NCBI GenBank assembly: GCA_018713255.1
Contig: DVFL01000015.1
Coordinates: forward strand, 121,651 to 185,650
DNA: 64,000 nucleotides
DNA from: Candidatus Cottocaccamicrobium excrementipullorum
GTDB taxonomy: Bacteria > Bacillota > Clostridia > Lachnospirales > Lachnospiraceae
Direction: 5' to 3'
Positions 12,479 to 21,387 of the stretch are shown here, one piece after another (positions within the stretch are counted from its first letter, which is position 1; each line of letters opens with the position of its first letter). The translations under genes and the position numbers were made by a program. The notes below the pieces were generated by a model, which was given only the letters and a program-made list of their open reading frames with translations, had not been told where the DNA came from and made no database searches.

Positions 12479-14356
12479 TTAATCCACCAGCTTACGGTAA
12501 TAAGGCCATGCGGCTTCCATGGTTTTTAATGTTACATTATTTACGGATGCGCTGGATTCATGAATTACATTCATTTTTCCATCGGCGGACCAGCCTAAAA
12601 ACATGACCACATGGGCGTTGGCGCCAGTTCGGACAACGATATCTCCCGGCTGAAGTTCGCTTCGGCTGATCTCCTGGCCGCAGAGAATAAGGCTGCTGGT
12701 ACTTTGGGCTTCCAGTTTCGTTCCGGTAACGGACCAGTATACCCAGCTGATCCACCCAGAGCAGTCAAGTCCTTTTAAAATTCTGCCCTGATCATCTGCC
12801 GGAACCAGAGAACCAAAACGATTTCCTTCATAGTTTGGATAAGAAGCTTTTCCGCCCCAGTAGTAAGGAACCTTTCCCACCGAGTTAAGGGCAAAACGAA
12901 TGATTTCCCGTCTGGTTTCAGAAAGATTCGCAGGGAGCGCTGCCATATATTCCTCGATCTCTTCATGGGACAGCGGATCGCTGAGGGACAGAGAGGAAAC
13001 GCTCAATCCATAATCGGCAAACCAATCCTGCTGGGCAATGGAATTGGCAAAATTCTGGTTTTCTTCTGTCCAGCCTTCCCATCCGTTTTCCAGATCAGGT
13101 GTATTTCCTGTCTGGTCTATGGAAAAAAGACCGTGCTTATCATTGATTCCCAGAATTCGCACTTGAATCTGCAGATCCACATGGCCGGGACAAGCAGAAT
13201 CTTCCTCTTCTGCGGAAAGCGGTTCATCCAGAAGCTGCCCTGGTTCCTCTGAAAGAGAAAGGGGCGATGCAGCATCAGAGGAAGACGCCATTACGCTGGG
13301 AGATGCTTCTTGTGCTTCTTCCAAAGCAGTTTGTCCAGATGGAGTTTCCCATGGTTCTGAAGAATTTTCATGGTGGATTACCAATGGAGCCTCTTCGGAA
13401 CCTTTTGCAATCTCAGGCCTGGCTGCTTCGGACGCAGTTTCTGCCGGCAAGGATTCTTCCGGGGACTGAGTTTCTTGGAGAGTCTCGTTTAGGGACAGCG
13501 TTTCTTTTGAAGGAAGATTGGAACTGTCCTTTTCAGAAATAAGCTGTTCTTTGGGCGAAAGCATGGCGGCAGCAGCTTCCTCTTCTGCTTCCGCTTCCAT
13601 GGCAAGCTCCTCTTCTGTTTTATCCAGGCAGCCGTCACAGTAATAGACATCGCTGATTCCCAGGGTATAGCTGTGAGAGGCATCCCACAAGTCATGAGCA
13701 TAAGCGGAGAAAGTGTCCGCATCCATCATTCCTGTGTAGTAGGTGTACACGCTAGCCATGGCTAAAATATCTTTTACATTAGAAAAGCCGGTGATCTGCC
13801 GGCCGTCTCCGTCTGTAAATGTAATCTGAATCCGTTTCCAGGAATCGATCTTCCAGGTAGAGGGATCCTTTGGATCCTGGTTTTCCTTATTAGGATTATA
13901 GGAGCCAAGAATAGAAGCAGAATCTTTTCCCAGACGGACAGCCATTTCTTCCGGCGCAACATCGGCTAATTCATAGAGATCAGCCAGCCACTGAGAATCT
14001 TGTATGGTCAAATCAGAGAAAACTTGACCGGCATAGCTGTCAATCATATCGCCGGTGTTTTTATCCTCCGGATAAAAATAAGCCAGGTTCAGCTTGTCTG
14101 GTGCTGGTTCGTAAACTGGGGTGTCTGAAGCGGTTTCGGCGGGCTGGGTTTCGGCGGGAACTGCTGCAGGAGATGCAGTTTTTTTCTCTGGGGGAGCCTG
14201 GATGGCTTGAGCCAGAAGTGCCTGATTTTGCCTTTGCTGCAGAATAATACTGTAACGAAGGCTGCCTGCACCTGCGGCAGCGCCTATTCCGGCGAAAACC
14301 GCTATTTTTACTGCGGAGGCCAGTAAAAATTTTTTATCTTTTGCTTTCAATCTCAT
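12479..14356 (-). CDS. Exported NlpC/P60 peptidoglycan hydrolase with low-complexity linker
   Basis: The C-terminal 150 residues form an NlpC/P60 domain: catalytic Cys in GLDCSGW, His in NAHVVMFLG and a further His in VIHES. The N-terminus is a basic signal/anchor segment (AVKIAVFAGIGAAAGAGS). Between them lie a globular region and a Ser/Glu/Pro-rich linker that contains ASSSDAA, a motif also found in two phage proteins. It should cleave stem peptides in the wall. I placed the start at ATG 14356. A start 12 codons earlier (14392) is open but lacks a ribosome binding site, and a TATACT -10-like box lies between the two. Followed by an LCP gene, so the pair looks like a wall-assembly unit. Confidence 0.82.
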   Translation of the reverse strand: MRLKAKDKKFLLASAVKIAVFAGIGAAAGAGSLRYSIILQQRQNQALLAQAIQAPPEKKTASPAAVPAETQPAETASDTPVYEPAPDKLNLAYFYPEDKNTGDMIDSYAGQVFSDLTIQDSQWLADLYELADVAPEEMAVRLGKDSASILGSYNPNKENQDPKDPSTWKIDSWKRIQITFTDGDGRQITGFSNVKDILAMASVYTYYTGMMDADTFSAYAHDLWDASHSYTLGISDVYYCDGCLDKTEEELAMEAEAEEEAAAAMLSPKEQLISEKDSSNLPSKETLSLNETLQETQSPEESLPAETASEAARPEIAKGSEEAPLVIHHENSSEPWETPSGQTALEEAQEASPSVMASSSDAASPLSLSEEPGQLLDEPLSAEEEDSACPGHVDLQIQVRILGINDKHGLFSIDQTGNTPDLENGWEGWTEENQNFANSIAQQDWFADYGLSVSSLSLSDPLSHEEIEEYMAALPANLSETRREIIRFALNSVGKVPYYWGGKASYPNYEGNRFGSLVPADDQGRILKGLDCSGWISWVYWSVTGTKLEAQSTSSLILCGQEISRSELQPGDIVVRTGANAHVVMFLGWSADGKMNVIHESSASVNNVTLKTMEAAWPYYRKLVD

Positions 14357-14453
14357 CACATTCTTTACGCATTTTCCGATATAGTATAGCATACTTTATT
14401 TTTAAAAAACAGTGAAAGATTAGTTAAAATAGCTTAATAATTCGTTAAGAAAG

Positions 14454-14483
14454 TTGACGCTCTCCCTTTCCTGAGAGTATAAT
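14454..14483 (+). promoter_or_regulatory. glmS promoter
   Basis: TTGACG (14454-14459), 18-base spacer, TATAAT (14478-14483), about 45 bases before the ribozyme cleavage site. Confidence 0.8.
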
Positions 14484-14527
14484 GGGTTCAATCTGCTGTA
14501 GATTAAGGAGGAGCAGATGGAAAAATA

Positions 14528-14705
14528 AAGCGCCATGGACCGGTTTCAGGATCGTGAAGGCTGCTGCCGCTGAAGCTGGTTGACGAGGTGGAGAGAGAAT
14601 CGAAATATTCGGCGGGTGCTCTCCCATGCTCTTCGAGCGTGTTATTTCTGCAGGAAATATGCAGGCAACTGCAAAACAAAGAGCAGAAAATCGAAGAAAA
14701 AATTA
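14528..14705 (+). ncRNA. glmS ribozyme (glucosamine-6-phosphate-activated)
   Basis: The leader of glmS contains the conserved blocks of the self-cleaving glmS riboswitch: AGCGCC with cleavage expected between A14529 and G14530, TTGACGAGG near 14580, and the core GAATCGAAATATTCGGCGG from about 14596, with a GGTGCTCTCCC segment after it. Binding of glucosamine-6-phosphate would trigger cleavage and mRNA decay, giving feedback on GlmS. The first 48 codons of the longest reading frame through this region are ribozyme, not protein. A three-codon ORF (ATG 14517, stop 14526-14528) with a strong ribosome binding site ends just before the cleavage site. The 3' boundary is approximate. Confidence 0.93.
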
Positions 14706-14723
14706 AGGAAACGGAGACAAAAT

Positions 14724-16544
14724 ATGTGTGGAATTATTGGATATACCGGACCGCTGGAAGCAAAAAAGCTGCTTCTTGAAGGTCTGGCAGGACTGGAATA
14801 TCGAGGCTATGACAGCGCAGGCGTGGCATTTTTCGACACGGACTCGCATATCCGCTTGATTAAGCAGGTAGGAAAGGTGGCTTCTTTAAAAGAAGCGATG
14901 TCAAAAATAAAGGAGGATTCTCATTGCGGCATCGGGCATACCCGTTGGGCAACCCACGGAGGCGTTACTGTGGAGAATGCCCATCCGCATCAGGCAGGGC
15001 GCGTGACCTTGATTCATAACGGGATCATTGAAAATTACCATCAGCTGACAGAAGAATTCTGCCTTGAGGGAAAATTAAAATCCCAGACAGACAGCGAGGT
15101 AGCTGCATGGGTGCTGGACAGCCTTTATGAAGGTGATCCTCTGGAGGCCATAAAGAATCTGGTACATCGTCTGGAAGGGACTTACGGGTTCTGTATTCTT
15201 TTTGCTGACCGGCCAGGAGAAATTTATGCTGTGCGGAAGGTAAGTCCTCTGGTGGCAGCGTATACCCATTCTGGGGCAGTGATTGCTTCTGACCTTACTG
15301 CTCTGATTCCCTATACGCAGAAGTATTTTGTAGTCCCTGAACAGGAAATTGTGCGGCTGACGCCTTACAAGGTGCAGACCTACAATCTGGAAACCTTTGA
15401 AAAAACTTCACCGGAAATCATGACGGTAAACTGGAATCTTGATGCGGCAATGAAAAATGGCTTCCCCCATTTTATGCTGAAGGAAATTCATGAACAGCCG
15501 GAGGCTATGAAAAACACCATTCTTCCTCGTCTTAACCGGGGAATTCCTGATTTTTCTGATGATCGGATTCCAGACAGCCTTTTTGCAGAATGCAGCCAGG
15601 TTCATATTGTGGCCTGCGGCACAGCCATGCACGCGGGCATGGTGGCAAAGGCGATTATGGAACCGCTGCTTCGCATTCCTGTTACCGTGACCATTGCCTC
15701 AGAATTCCGGTATCAGGATCCTCTGGTAGATGAACGCACTCTGGCGATTATTATTTCCCAGTCCGGCGAAACCATCGACACATTGGCCGCTATGACTCTG
15801 GCGGAAAGGCTTGGCGCAAAGACCCTTGCTATTGTCAATGTTAAAGGATCCACTATTGCAAGGGAAAGCCAATATGTGCTGTATACCCATGCCGGGCCGG
15901 AGATCGCCGTGGCAAGCACCAAGGCTTATTCGGTTCAGCTGGCAGCTCTTTATATGGTGGCCTGCCGTATGGCTCTTGTTCGTGGAAAGTATACAGAAGA
16001 ACAGGCAAAGGCGTTTTTTTCTGAATTCCTGGATGTCATTCCTGCAATGGAAGAAATGATTGAGCGAAAGGAAGAAATGAAGCGTGTGGTTACCCATCTG
16101 ATTAACAGTCCGGATGCCTTTTTTATCGGTCGGGGGCTGGATTATGCCTTTTCCCTGGAAGGGGCGTTAAAACTCAAGGAAATTTCTTATATCCATGCTG
16201 AAGCTTACGCGGCAGGGGAATTAAAGCATGGGACCATCGCGCTGATCTCTGATCAGGTGCCGGTTATTGCCACGGCCACTCAGGATGTCCTCTTTTCGAA
16301 AATGATTTCAAATGTGCGGGAAGTTAAGGCACGAGGGGCTTTTGTGATTCTCCTGACCAAAGAAGGGGCTGAAGTGGATGAGAATTTGGCAGATGTTCAC
16401 CTTACCATACCGGCGGTGAAGGATCAATTTACCGTATTCCCCATCGCCGTGGTTCTGCAGCTGATTGCTTATTATGCTTCTCTTGGCAAAAATCTTGATG
16501 TGGATCAGCCGCGAAATCTGGCAAAATCAGTGACGGTAGAATAA
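14724..16544 (+). CDS. glmS: Glutamine-fructose-6-phosphate aminotransferase (isomerizing)
   Basis: Makes glucosamine-6-phosphate from fructose-6-phosphate and glutamine, the entry step to peptidoglycan amino sugars. The true start is ATG 14724, giving MCGIIGYTG with Cys as residue 2, the nucleophile after Met removal; GGAG lies upstream. The glutaminase domain (about 1-230: RGYDSAG, HTRWATHG, HNGIIENY) is followed by two SIS domains (about 280-606) with CGTAMHAG, SQSGETIDT, AVASTKAYSVQ and the C-terminal DQPRNLAKSVTVE. About 606 residues is the standard length. It is controlled by the ribozyme in its leader and transcribed alone, convergent with trkH. Confidence 0.97.
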   Translation: MCGIIGYTGPLEAKKLLLEGLAGLEYRGYDSAGVAFFDTDSHIRLIKQVGKVASLKEAMSKIKEDSHCGIGHTRWATHGGVTVENAHPHQAGRVTLIHNGIIENYHQLTEEFCLEGKLKSQTDSEVAAWVLDSLYEGDPLEAIKNLVHRLEGTYGFCILFADRPGEIYAVRKVSPLVAAYTHSGAVIASDLTALIPYTQKYFVVPEQEIVRLTPYKVQTYNLETFEKTSPEIMTVNWNLDAAMKNGFPHFMLKEIHEQPEAMKNTILPRLNRGIPDFSDDRIPDSLFAECSQVHIVACGTAMHAGMVAKAIMEPLLRIPVTVTIASEFRYQDPLVDERTLAIIISQSGETIDTLAAMTLAERLGAKTLAIVNVKGSTIARESQYVLYTHAGPEIAVASTKAYSVQLAALYMVACRMALVRGKYTEEQAKAFFSEFLDVIPAMEEMIERKEEMKRVVTHLINSPDAFFIGRGLDYAFSLEGALKLKEISYIHAEAYAAGELKHGTIALISDQVPVIATATQDVLFSKMISNVREVKARGAFVILLTKEGAEVDENLADVHLTIPAVKDQFTVFPIAVVLQLIAYYASLGKNLDVDQPRNLAKSVTVE

Positions 16545-16554
16545 AAGAATAAAT

Positions 16555-16626
16555 GGGCTTGAAATTCTGGGAACTGCCGATGGCATGGAATGATCCAGAT
16601 TTTCAGGCCCATTTTGCAGACGGAAT
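16555..16626. terminator. Bidirectional terminator between glmS and trkH
   Basis: A 16-bp imperfect stem (16555-16570 with 16605-16620) starting GGGC and ending GCCC, with T-rich flanks on both strands, between two convergent genes. Confidence 0.7.
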
Positions 16627-16629
16627 AAA

Positions 16630-18075
16630 TTAAAAACTCTTTTTCCATGTGCCAGGCATAAACAAAAGAAGAAGGGGGAACAATTCCAGTCTTCCAGCCA
16701 GCATATCAAACATCAGTACGTATTTTGACAGGGGGGAGAAACCGCTCCAGTTGCACACCGGCCCTACTTTGCTGAGACCAGGTCCAATATTATTAAAGGT
16801 GGCGGCCACTGCTGTAAAATTCGTTGTAAAGTCAAAATTGTCCAGGCTGACAATAAGAAGGGAAAGGGCGAAAATCAAGGCATAGGTGACGAAAAACGCA
16901 TTCGCAGAACGTAAGGTAGAAGGATCAATTCCTTTTCCCTCCAAACGAATCACCTTGACAGACTGGGGATGAAGCAGAGATCTCATCTCCTGCCGAATTT
17001 CCTTAATGCCGATCAGCACCCTGGAAACCTTCAAACCGCCGCCTGTACTGCCGGCACAAGCTCCGCAGAGCATCAGGAGAACCAGAATCGTTTTCGAAAA
17101 TTCCGGCCATTGGTCAAAGTCACAAGTTGCATAACCTGTGGTGGTGATAATAGATGCGACCTGGAATGCCGCCTGGTGGAAAGCCTCGTAAAGGCTTGGG
17201 AAAAGATGACGGACATTTATGGCAATCAGAACAATAGAGAGGACGATGATCCCCAGATAAGCCCTGGCTTCTTCGCTCTTAAATGCCTCTTTCGGTTTGC
17301 GGATGTACAGCAGGTAGTATACATTAAAGTTAATACCGAACAAAATCATAAATATTGTGATGATCAGCTGCTGGGCATGAGTGCAATCTCCGCAGCTGCT
17401 GTTTAAGATTCCAAATCCGCCGGTTCCTGCTGTTCCAAAGGTAATGCACAACGTATCAAAAATGGGCATTCCAAATAAAAGCAGAAGAACAATCATCACA
17501 ACCGTAATAAATAAATACAGCTTGTAGAGAATTTTTGCAGTGGCTCTGACTCTGGGGACTAATTTCCCCACAGAGGGTCCAGGGCTTTCTGCACGCATAA
17601 TGTGCATGGCAGCGCCCCCGCCTGCTACAGGCAGCACCGCCAGCATGAAAACAATTACTCCCATGCCGCCGATCCAGTGGGTAAAACTCCGCCAGAAAAT
17701 CATGCACCGGCTTAATGCCTCCACATCAGGCAGAATACTCGAGCCGGTAGTGGTAAAGCCGGAAATGACTTCAAAGAGAGCATCTTCAAACACAGGAATT
17801 TCTCCGCTGAGGTAAAAGGGAAGGGAGCCAAAAAAGCTTAACAGAATCCATCCCAAGGCCACAGATACAAGTCCTTCTTTTGCGTAGAAGACAGTGTTTC
17901 TCGGCTTGCGGAAAGTGCAGGCAATTCCGATGCCGCCGCACAGTGCCATAGAAACCAGGAAATAGATTCCGCTCCATTCCTGATAGATTATGGCCACAAT
18001 ACAGGGAAGGATCATAAACGCCGCCTCAAGATTTAAAATCCATCCTAATAAATAGATAATAATTGAACCGTTCAT
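16630..18075 (-). CDS. trkH: Trk-type potassium transporter membrane subunit
   Basis: This 481-residue TrkH has repeated pore segments TTTGSSILPD, GTAGTGGFGILN, TTTGYATCDF and FNNIGPGLSKVGP. It takes up K+ together with TrkA. I start at ATG 18075 (MNGSIIIYLLGWILNLEAAFM), which matches where family members begin; an in-frame TTG at 18123 overlapping the trkA stop would add 16 residues with no family support. It lies directly downstream of trkA in a leftward operon. Confidence 0.9.
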   Translation of the reverse strand: MNGSIIIYLLGWILNLEAAFMILPCIVAIIYQEWSGIYFLVSMALCGGIGIACTFRKPRNTVFYAKEGLVSVALGWILLSFFGSLPFYLSGEIPVFEDALFEVISGFTTTGSSILPDVEALSRCMIFWRSFTHWIGGMGVIVFMLAVLPVAGGGAAMHIMRAESPGPSVGKLVPRVRATAKILYKLYLFITVVMIVLLLLFGMPIFDTLCITFGTAGTGGFGILNSSCGDCTHAQQLIITIFMILFGINFNVYYLLYIRKPKEAFKSEEARAYLGIIVLSIVLIAINVRHLFPSLYEAFHQAAFQVASIITTTGYATCDFDQWPEFSKTILVLLMLCGACAGSTGGGLKVSRVLIGIKEIRQEMRSLLHPQSVKVIRLEGKGIDPSTLRSANAFFVTYALIFALSLLIVSLDNFDFTTNFTAVAATFNNIGPGLSKVGPVCNWSGFSPLSKYVLMFDMLAGRLELFPLLLLFMPGTWKKSF

Positions 18076-18119
18076 TGCAGTGCTGCGCCGCCTTTCTGCC
18101 GCTAATAAGCAGCATCCAT

Positions 18120-19475
18120 TCAAATTAAAATATCCTTCAGGTCTTTTAACCCTTTATTTGCTGTCACAATAATCACGGAATCTCCAGGTTCCAGGGTATC
18201 TTTACCTCTAGGCATAATGCTTTTTCGATTTCGGCTGATTCCCGCGACTAACAGATTGCGCTTTAAGCGCAGTTTCTCCAGGGGAATTCCAATCATCGGC
18301 GCATCTTTACCTACTCGGAATTCCAGGGCCTCAACCTGATCGTCAGCGATTTTGTATAAGGTTTCAATATTGCTGCCAAGGGAGTTCTGCATGGCCCGCA
18401 CATATTGAAGAATACTATCTGCAGTGATCAGTTTTGGATAGATGATGCTGCCCAGGTTAAGGGAGTCGATTACATCTTCGAAGGCGATCCGGTTAACCTT
18501 GGTAATCAATTTTGCATTTGATTTGGTGGCGGCATAAAGGGAAAGCATAATATTTTCCTCATCGAATCCGGTTAAGGAAGCAAAAGCATCTGCCTGGCTG
18601 ATGCCCTCTTCCAAAAGGAGCTGCTGATCTGAACCGTCACCATGAATGATCATAGCCTCAGGAAGAAGCTCGCTTAATTCCTGACAGCGGGCAAGATCAC
18701 GCTCAATAATTTTCAGTTTAATCTTTGTGTCTTGGAGGAGTCTGGCCAGATAGTAGGTTACTCGTCCTCCTCCTACGATTAAAACAGACTGCACGCCGTT
18801 TGTGGCCACGCCCACCTTACGGAAAAAGTCCATGGAGTCTTTGTGGGAACCGATAAAAGAAATTTTGTCTCCCACCTGCAGGGAGATATTTCCATCAGGG
18901 ATAATTACCTGACGTCCTCGTTCAATCACACAGATCAGCACGTTGCATCTAAGCTTCTGTCCTACTTCCAGGATTTTCATGCCGTCTAAGGATGAGCGCT
19001 CCGGAATTCTGAATTTTAAAAGCTCAAGCCGTCCTTTGGCAAAGGTGTCGATTTTAATAGCAGAAGGAAAACGGAGAAGCTTTGCGATTTCATTGGCGGC
19101 TGCCAGTTCTGGATTAATGGCAAGAGACAGATTAAGCTCTTCCTGAAAATAATGGATCTCGGAAGAATATTCCGGGTTCCGGATTCTGGCGATGGTATGG
19201 CAGTTGCCAGCCTTTTTTGCAATCAGACAGCAGAGCATATTCAGTTCGTCAGAATTCGTGGTGGCGATCATTAAATCTGCCTCCTGAATTCCTGCTTCAA
19301 TCTGGGTTTGGTATACGGCGCCGTTTCCAGCGACTCCCATTACGTCAATACTGTCTGTAATGGCCCGGAGCTTTTCTGCATTCAGGTCAATCAGCACAAT
19401 GTCATGATTTTCACCGTTCAGCTTGTCGGCCAAGGTAACCCCCACCTTGCCGCAGCCTACAATGATAATCTTCAT
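18120..19475 (-). CDS. trkA: Trk system NAD-binding regulatory protein TrkA
   Basis: This 451-residue protein has two RCK units, each a Rossmann fold plus TrkA-C. The first fold begins MKIIIVGCGKVG; the second (about residue 230) begins SVLIVGGGRVTYYLA. Double-length TrkA binds NAD(H)/nucleotides and gates TrkH. It is encoded just after the RNase E/G-type gene (2-bp gap), so it may be cotranscribed with the radical-SAM/RNase genes upstream. Confidence 0.92.
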   Translation of the reverse strand: MKIIIVGCGKVGVTLADKLNGENHDIVLIDLNAEKLRAITDSIDVMGVAGNGAVYQTQIEAGIQEADLMIATTNSDELNMLCCLIAKKAGNCHTIARIRNPEYSSEIHYFQEELNLSLAINPELAAANEIAKLLRFPSAIKIDTFAKGRLELLKFRIPERSSLDGMKILEVGQKLRCNVLICVIERGRQVIIPDGNISLQVGDKISFIGSHKDSMDFFRKVGVATNGVQSVLIVGGGRVTYYLARLLQDTKIKLKIIERDLARCQELSELLPEAMIIHGDGSDQQLLLEEGISQADAFASLTGFDEENIMLSLYAATKSNAKLITKVNRIAFEDVIDSLNLGSIIYPKLITADSILQYVRAMQNSLGSNIETLYKIADDQVEALEFRVGKDAPMIGIPLEKLRLKRNLLVAGISRNRKSIMPRGKDTLEPGDSVIIVTANKGLKDLKDILI

Positions 19476-19477
19476 CT

Positions 19478-20689
19478 TCAGCTCTCCTTTAAATTCTCCG
19501 GCTTTTTCAGGGCGGCAAGCTGCTCATAAAGAGGCCGGTGCAGTTTCTTTCGTGTTAATTCCACCAGATTCAGTCTGGTGATTTCCACTACCGTGGTTTT
19601 GATAGGATCCCGGCGCACAACTTCTTCTAATTCCTTCAGCAGCTGCCGCCGGTGTTCCTCTTCTTTCATATCAATAAAATCAATAATAATGATGCCGGAA
19701 AGATTGCGAAGCCTTAACTGCCGTCCGATTTCTCTTGCTGCCTCCAGATTGATTTTCAAAATAGTTTCGGACATGGTTTTCTTTTCTGCATATTTTCCGG
19801 TGTTTACATCAATCACCACCAGAGCTTCTGTAGGTTCGATCACCAGATATCCCCCTGATTTCAGCCATACCCGCGGGGAAGTGGCCTCTTCTACCGCCCG
19901 ATTTAAGCGGTAAAGGCTTTTCAGGGGAAGAAGGGGATCCTGGTACCATCTGAGTTTATCCAGATCTTCCGGCTGGCTTTCCTTAAGGTAGGCTTGAAGT
20001 TCCTGATAGAGCTCTTCGTCGTCTGTCACAATTTCCTCAAGATCTTGAGTATAAACATCCCGGACGCCGGTGAGGAAAGAGGCAGGGGCCTGATAGAGAA
20101 GGCTTAGTCCTTTTCGGTAAGCAGCCTGGTTAAGGACGGTTAAGCACCTGGCTTTAAGTTCATCAACTTCTTCCCGAATTTCAGGAAATGAGGCATCTTT
20201 GGCATTCGTTCGGATAATCAGACCGAATTGCGTAAGGTCCAGATCAGAAAGGAACGTCTTTAAATTAGTCTTCCAGGTCTGGTCTGAAATCTTTCCGGAA
20301 AATCCAATGCCGTTTTTCCCTAACGTCAGCACCGCCAGTTTTCCGGTAAAGGAGATGCGGCTGGTAAGCACCAGAGCCTTTGATTTTACGGCTTCTCTGG
20401 CTACCTGGACAATAATTTCATCTCCCGGGCGGAGCTCTTTTAAAACCTTTCCTGCTGCCGACAGGTGAAGCGGATTATCTGTTAAACTGTAATAGCCGAT
20501 AATTCCATTGCCGATATCAATAAATGCGGAATTAATATTTTTCCGGATATTCTGAACTTTTCCAATATAAATGTTGTTGAGCGCCGCTTTTTCCTGGCGG
20601 GGGGAAAAGCTGATCTGAAAAATCTTCTGCCCGTCGGACAGCGCGGTACAGACCGCATTATCCCATCTGGTGATGATTAATGTGTTCAA
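19478..20689 (-). CDS. RNase E/G family ribonuclease, short form
   Basis: An endoribonuclease of the Rne/Rng/CafA type. The N-terminal S1-like domain (NIYIGKVQNIRKNINSAFIDIG) is followed by the catalytic DNase I-like region with VIDVNTGKY and IIIIDFIDM, whose aspartates bind metal. The protein ends soon after the conserved TRLNLVELTRKK, at 403 residues. It lacks the CPxC zinc-link and small domain that join protomers in the E. coli enzymes. Its start overlaps the TIGR03936 gene by 4 bases, a conserved trio with the radical-SAM gene. Confidence 0.88.
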   Translation of the reverse strand: MNTLIITRWDNAVCTALSDGQKIFQISFSPRQEKAALNNIYIGKVQNIRKNINSAFIDIGNGIIGYYSLTDNPLHLSAAGKVLKELRPGDEIIVQVAREAVKSKALVLTSRISFTGKLAVLTLGKNGIGFSGKISDQTWKTNLKTFLSDLDLTQFGLIIRTNAKDASFPEIREEVDELKARCLTVLNQAAYRKGLSLLYQAPASFLTGVRDVYTQDLEEIVTDDEELYQELQAYLKESQPEDLDKLRWYQDPLLPLKSLYRLNRAVEEATSPRVWLKSGGYLVIEPTEALVVIDVNTGKYAEKKTMSETILKINLEAAREIGRQLRLRNLSGIIIIDFIDMKEEEHRRQLLKELEEVVRRDPIKTTVVEITRLNLVELTRKKLHRPLYEQLAALKKPENLKES

Positions 20690-21387
20690 ACCGGTTCTCC
20701 TAATGCTTCCAGAGAAATGAATTCTCCCGTGTTTTCCCGCCGGGCATAAACTTCCTCACGCTGGATCAAGAAGGCAAAGGGATGGCGTTCCTGCCCCAGG
20801 CTGGCGTAAAAGGAATCCAGGAAAAGTTCAGGTTTGATGTTTTCTCCGCTTCCTGTGGAAAGCCGCAGCTTAAGCTCAGGGCCATGGGCCTGGATTTCGT
20901 AAATCATAGAAGCCAGGTCCAGCTCCTTTTCTCCTTTTTTCGTCTTCTTCGTAATATAAAGATGCTCCTGACGGCCAAAATTCTCTGCCGCTTTCATCCA
21001 GCTTTCCGGCTGCTTTGGCTCATAACCGGGACGAAAAGAAAGGGTATAATCGGCGGCGGCTACAATGGACATGGCATTTTTCGCATCCTCAGGAAGACGA
21101 CGCACGCTTTCGATTACAATGCCTTCTGCCATGGTACGGTTCAGCCGTTCTTTCATGGTAGAAAGATCCTCATTATCTTCTGTTTCAATATCCAGATACT
21201 CTCCGTTGCTGGTGATTCCCACGCCTAAAGGAGCGGCAAAAGACATAATCTGATGGGGGCTGAATCCGCCGCTGTAGCAGATCTTTACCTGGGCCCGGCG
21301 CATGGCTTTTTGGAAGTACCGCATAATATCCAGGTGGCCAATGAATTTCATGATGCCCTGTTTGGAAAATTTAATTCTTACCTTCAA
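20686..21387 (-). CDS. TIGR03936 (DUF2344) radical-SAM-linked protein
   Basis: Matches the opening of the family: KVRIKFSKQGIMKFIGHLD...FQKAMRRAQVKICYSGGFSPHQIMSFAAPLGVG. The TTG start at 21387 is chosen because GGAGGTG lies six bases upstream and family members begin at this point; an ATG six codons earlier is possible. The protein always accompanies the TIGR03960 radical-SAM enzyme, sometimes fused to it, and overlaps it here by 17 bases. Molecular role is not established; a link with RNA or ribosome modification is suggested only by the neighbouring RNase gene. Confidence 0.88.
   Translation of the reverse strand: MKVRIKFSKQGIMKFIGHLDIMRYFQKAMRRAQVKICYSGGFSPHQIMSFAAPLGVGITSNGEYLDIETEDNEDLSTMKERLNRTMAEGIVIESVRRLPEDAKNAMSIVAAADYTLSFRPGYEPKQPESWMKAAENFGRQEHLYITKKTKKGEKELDLASMIYEIQAHGPELKLRLSTGSGENIKPELFLDSFYASLGQERHPFAFLIQREEVYARRENTGEFISLEALGEPV

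Noticed and set aside
14580..14723. In-frame upstream extension of glmS by 48 codons
   Set aside because: This stretch is glmS ribozyme sequence, and the enzyme must start MCGIIG so that Cys can act as N-terminal nucleophile.
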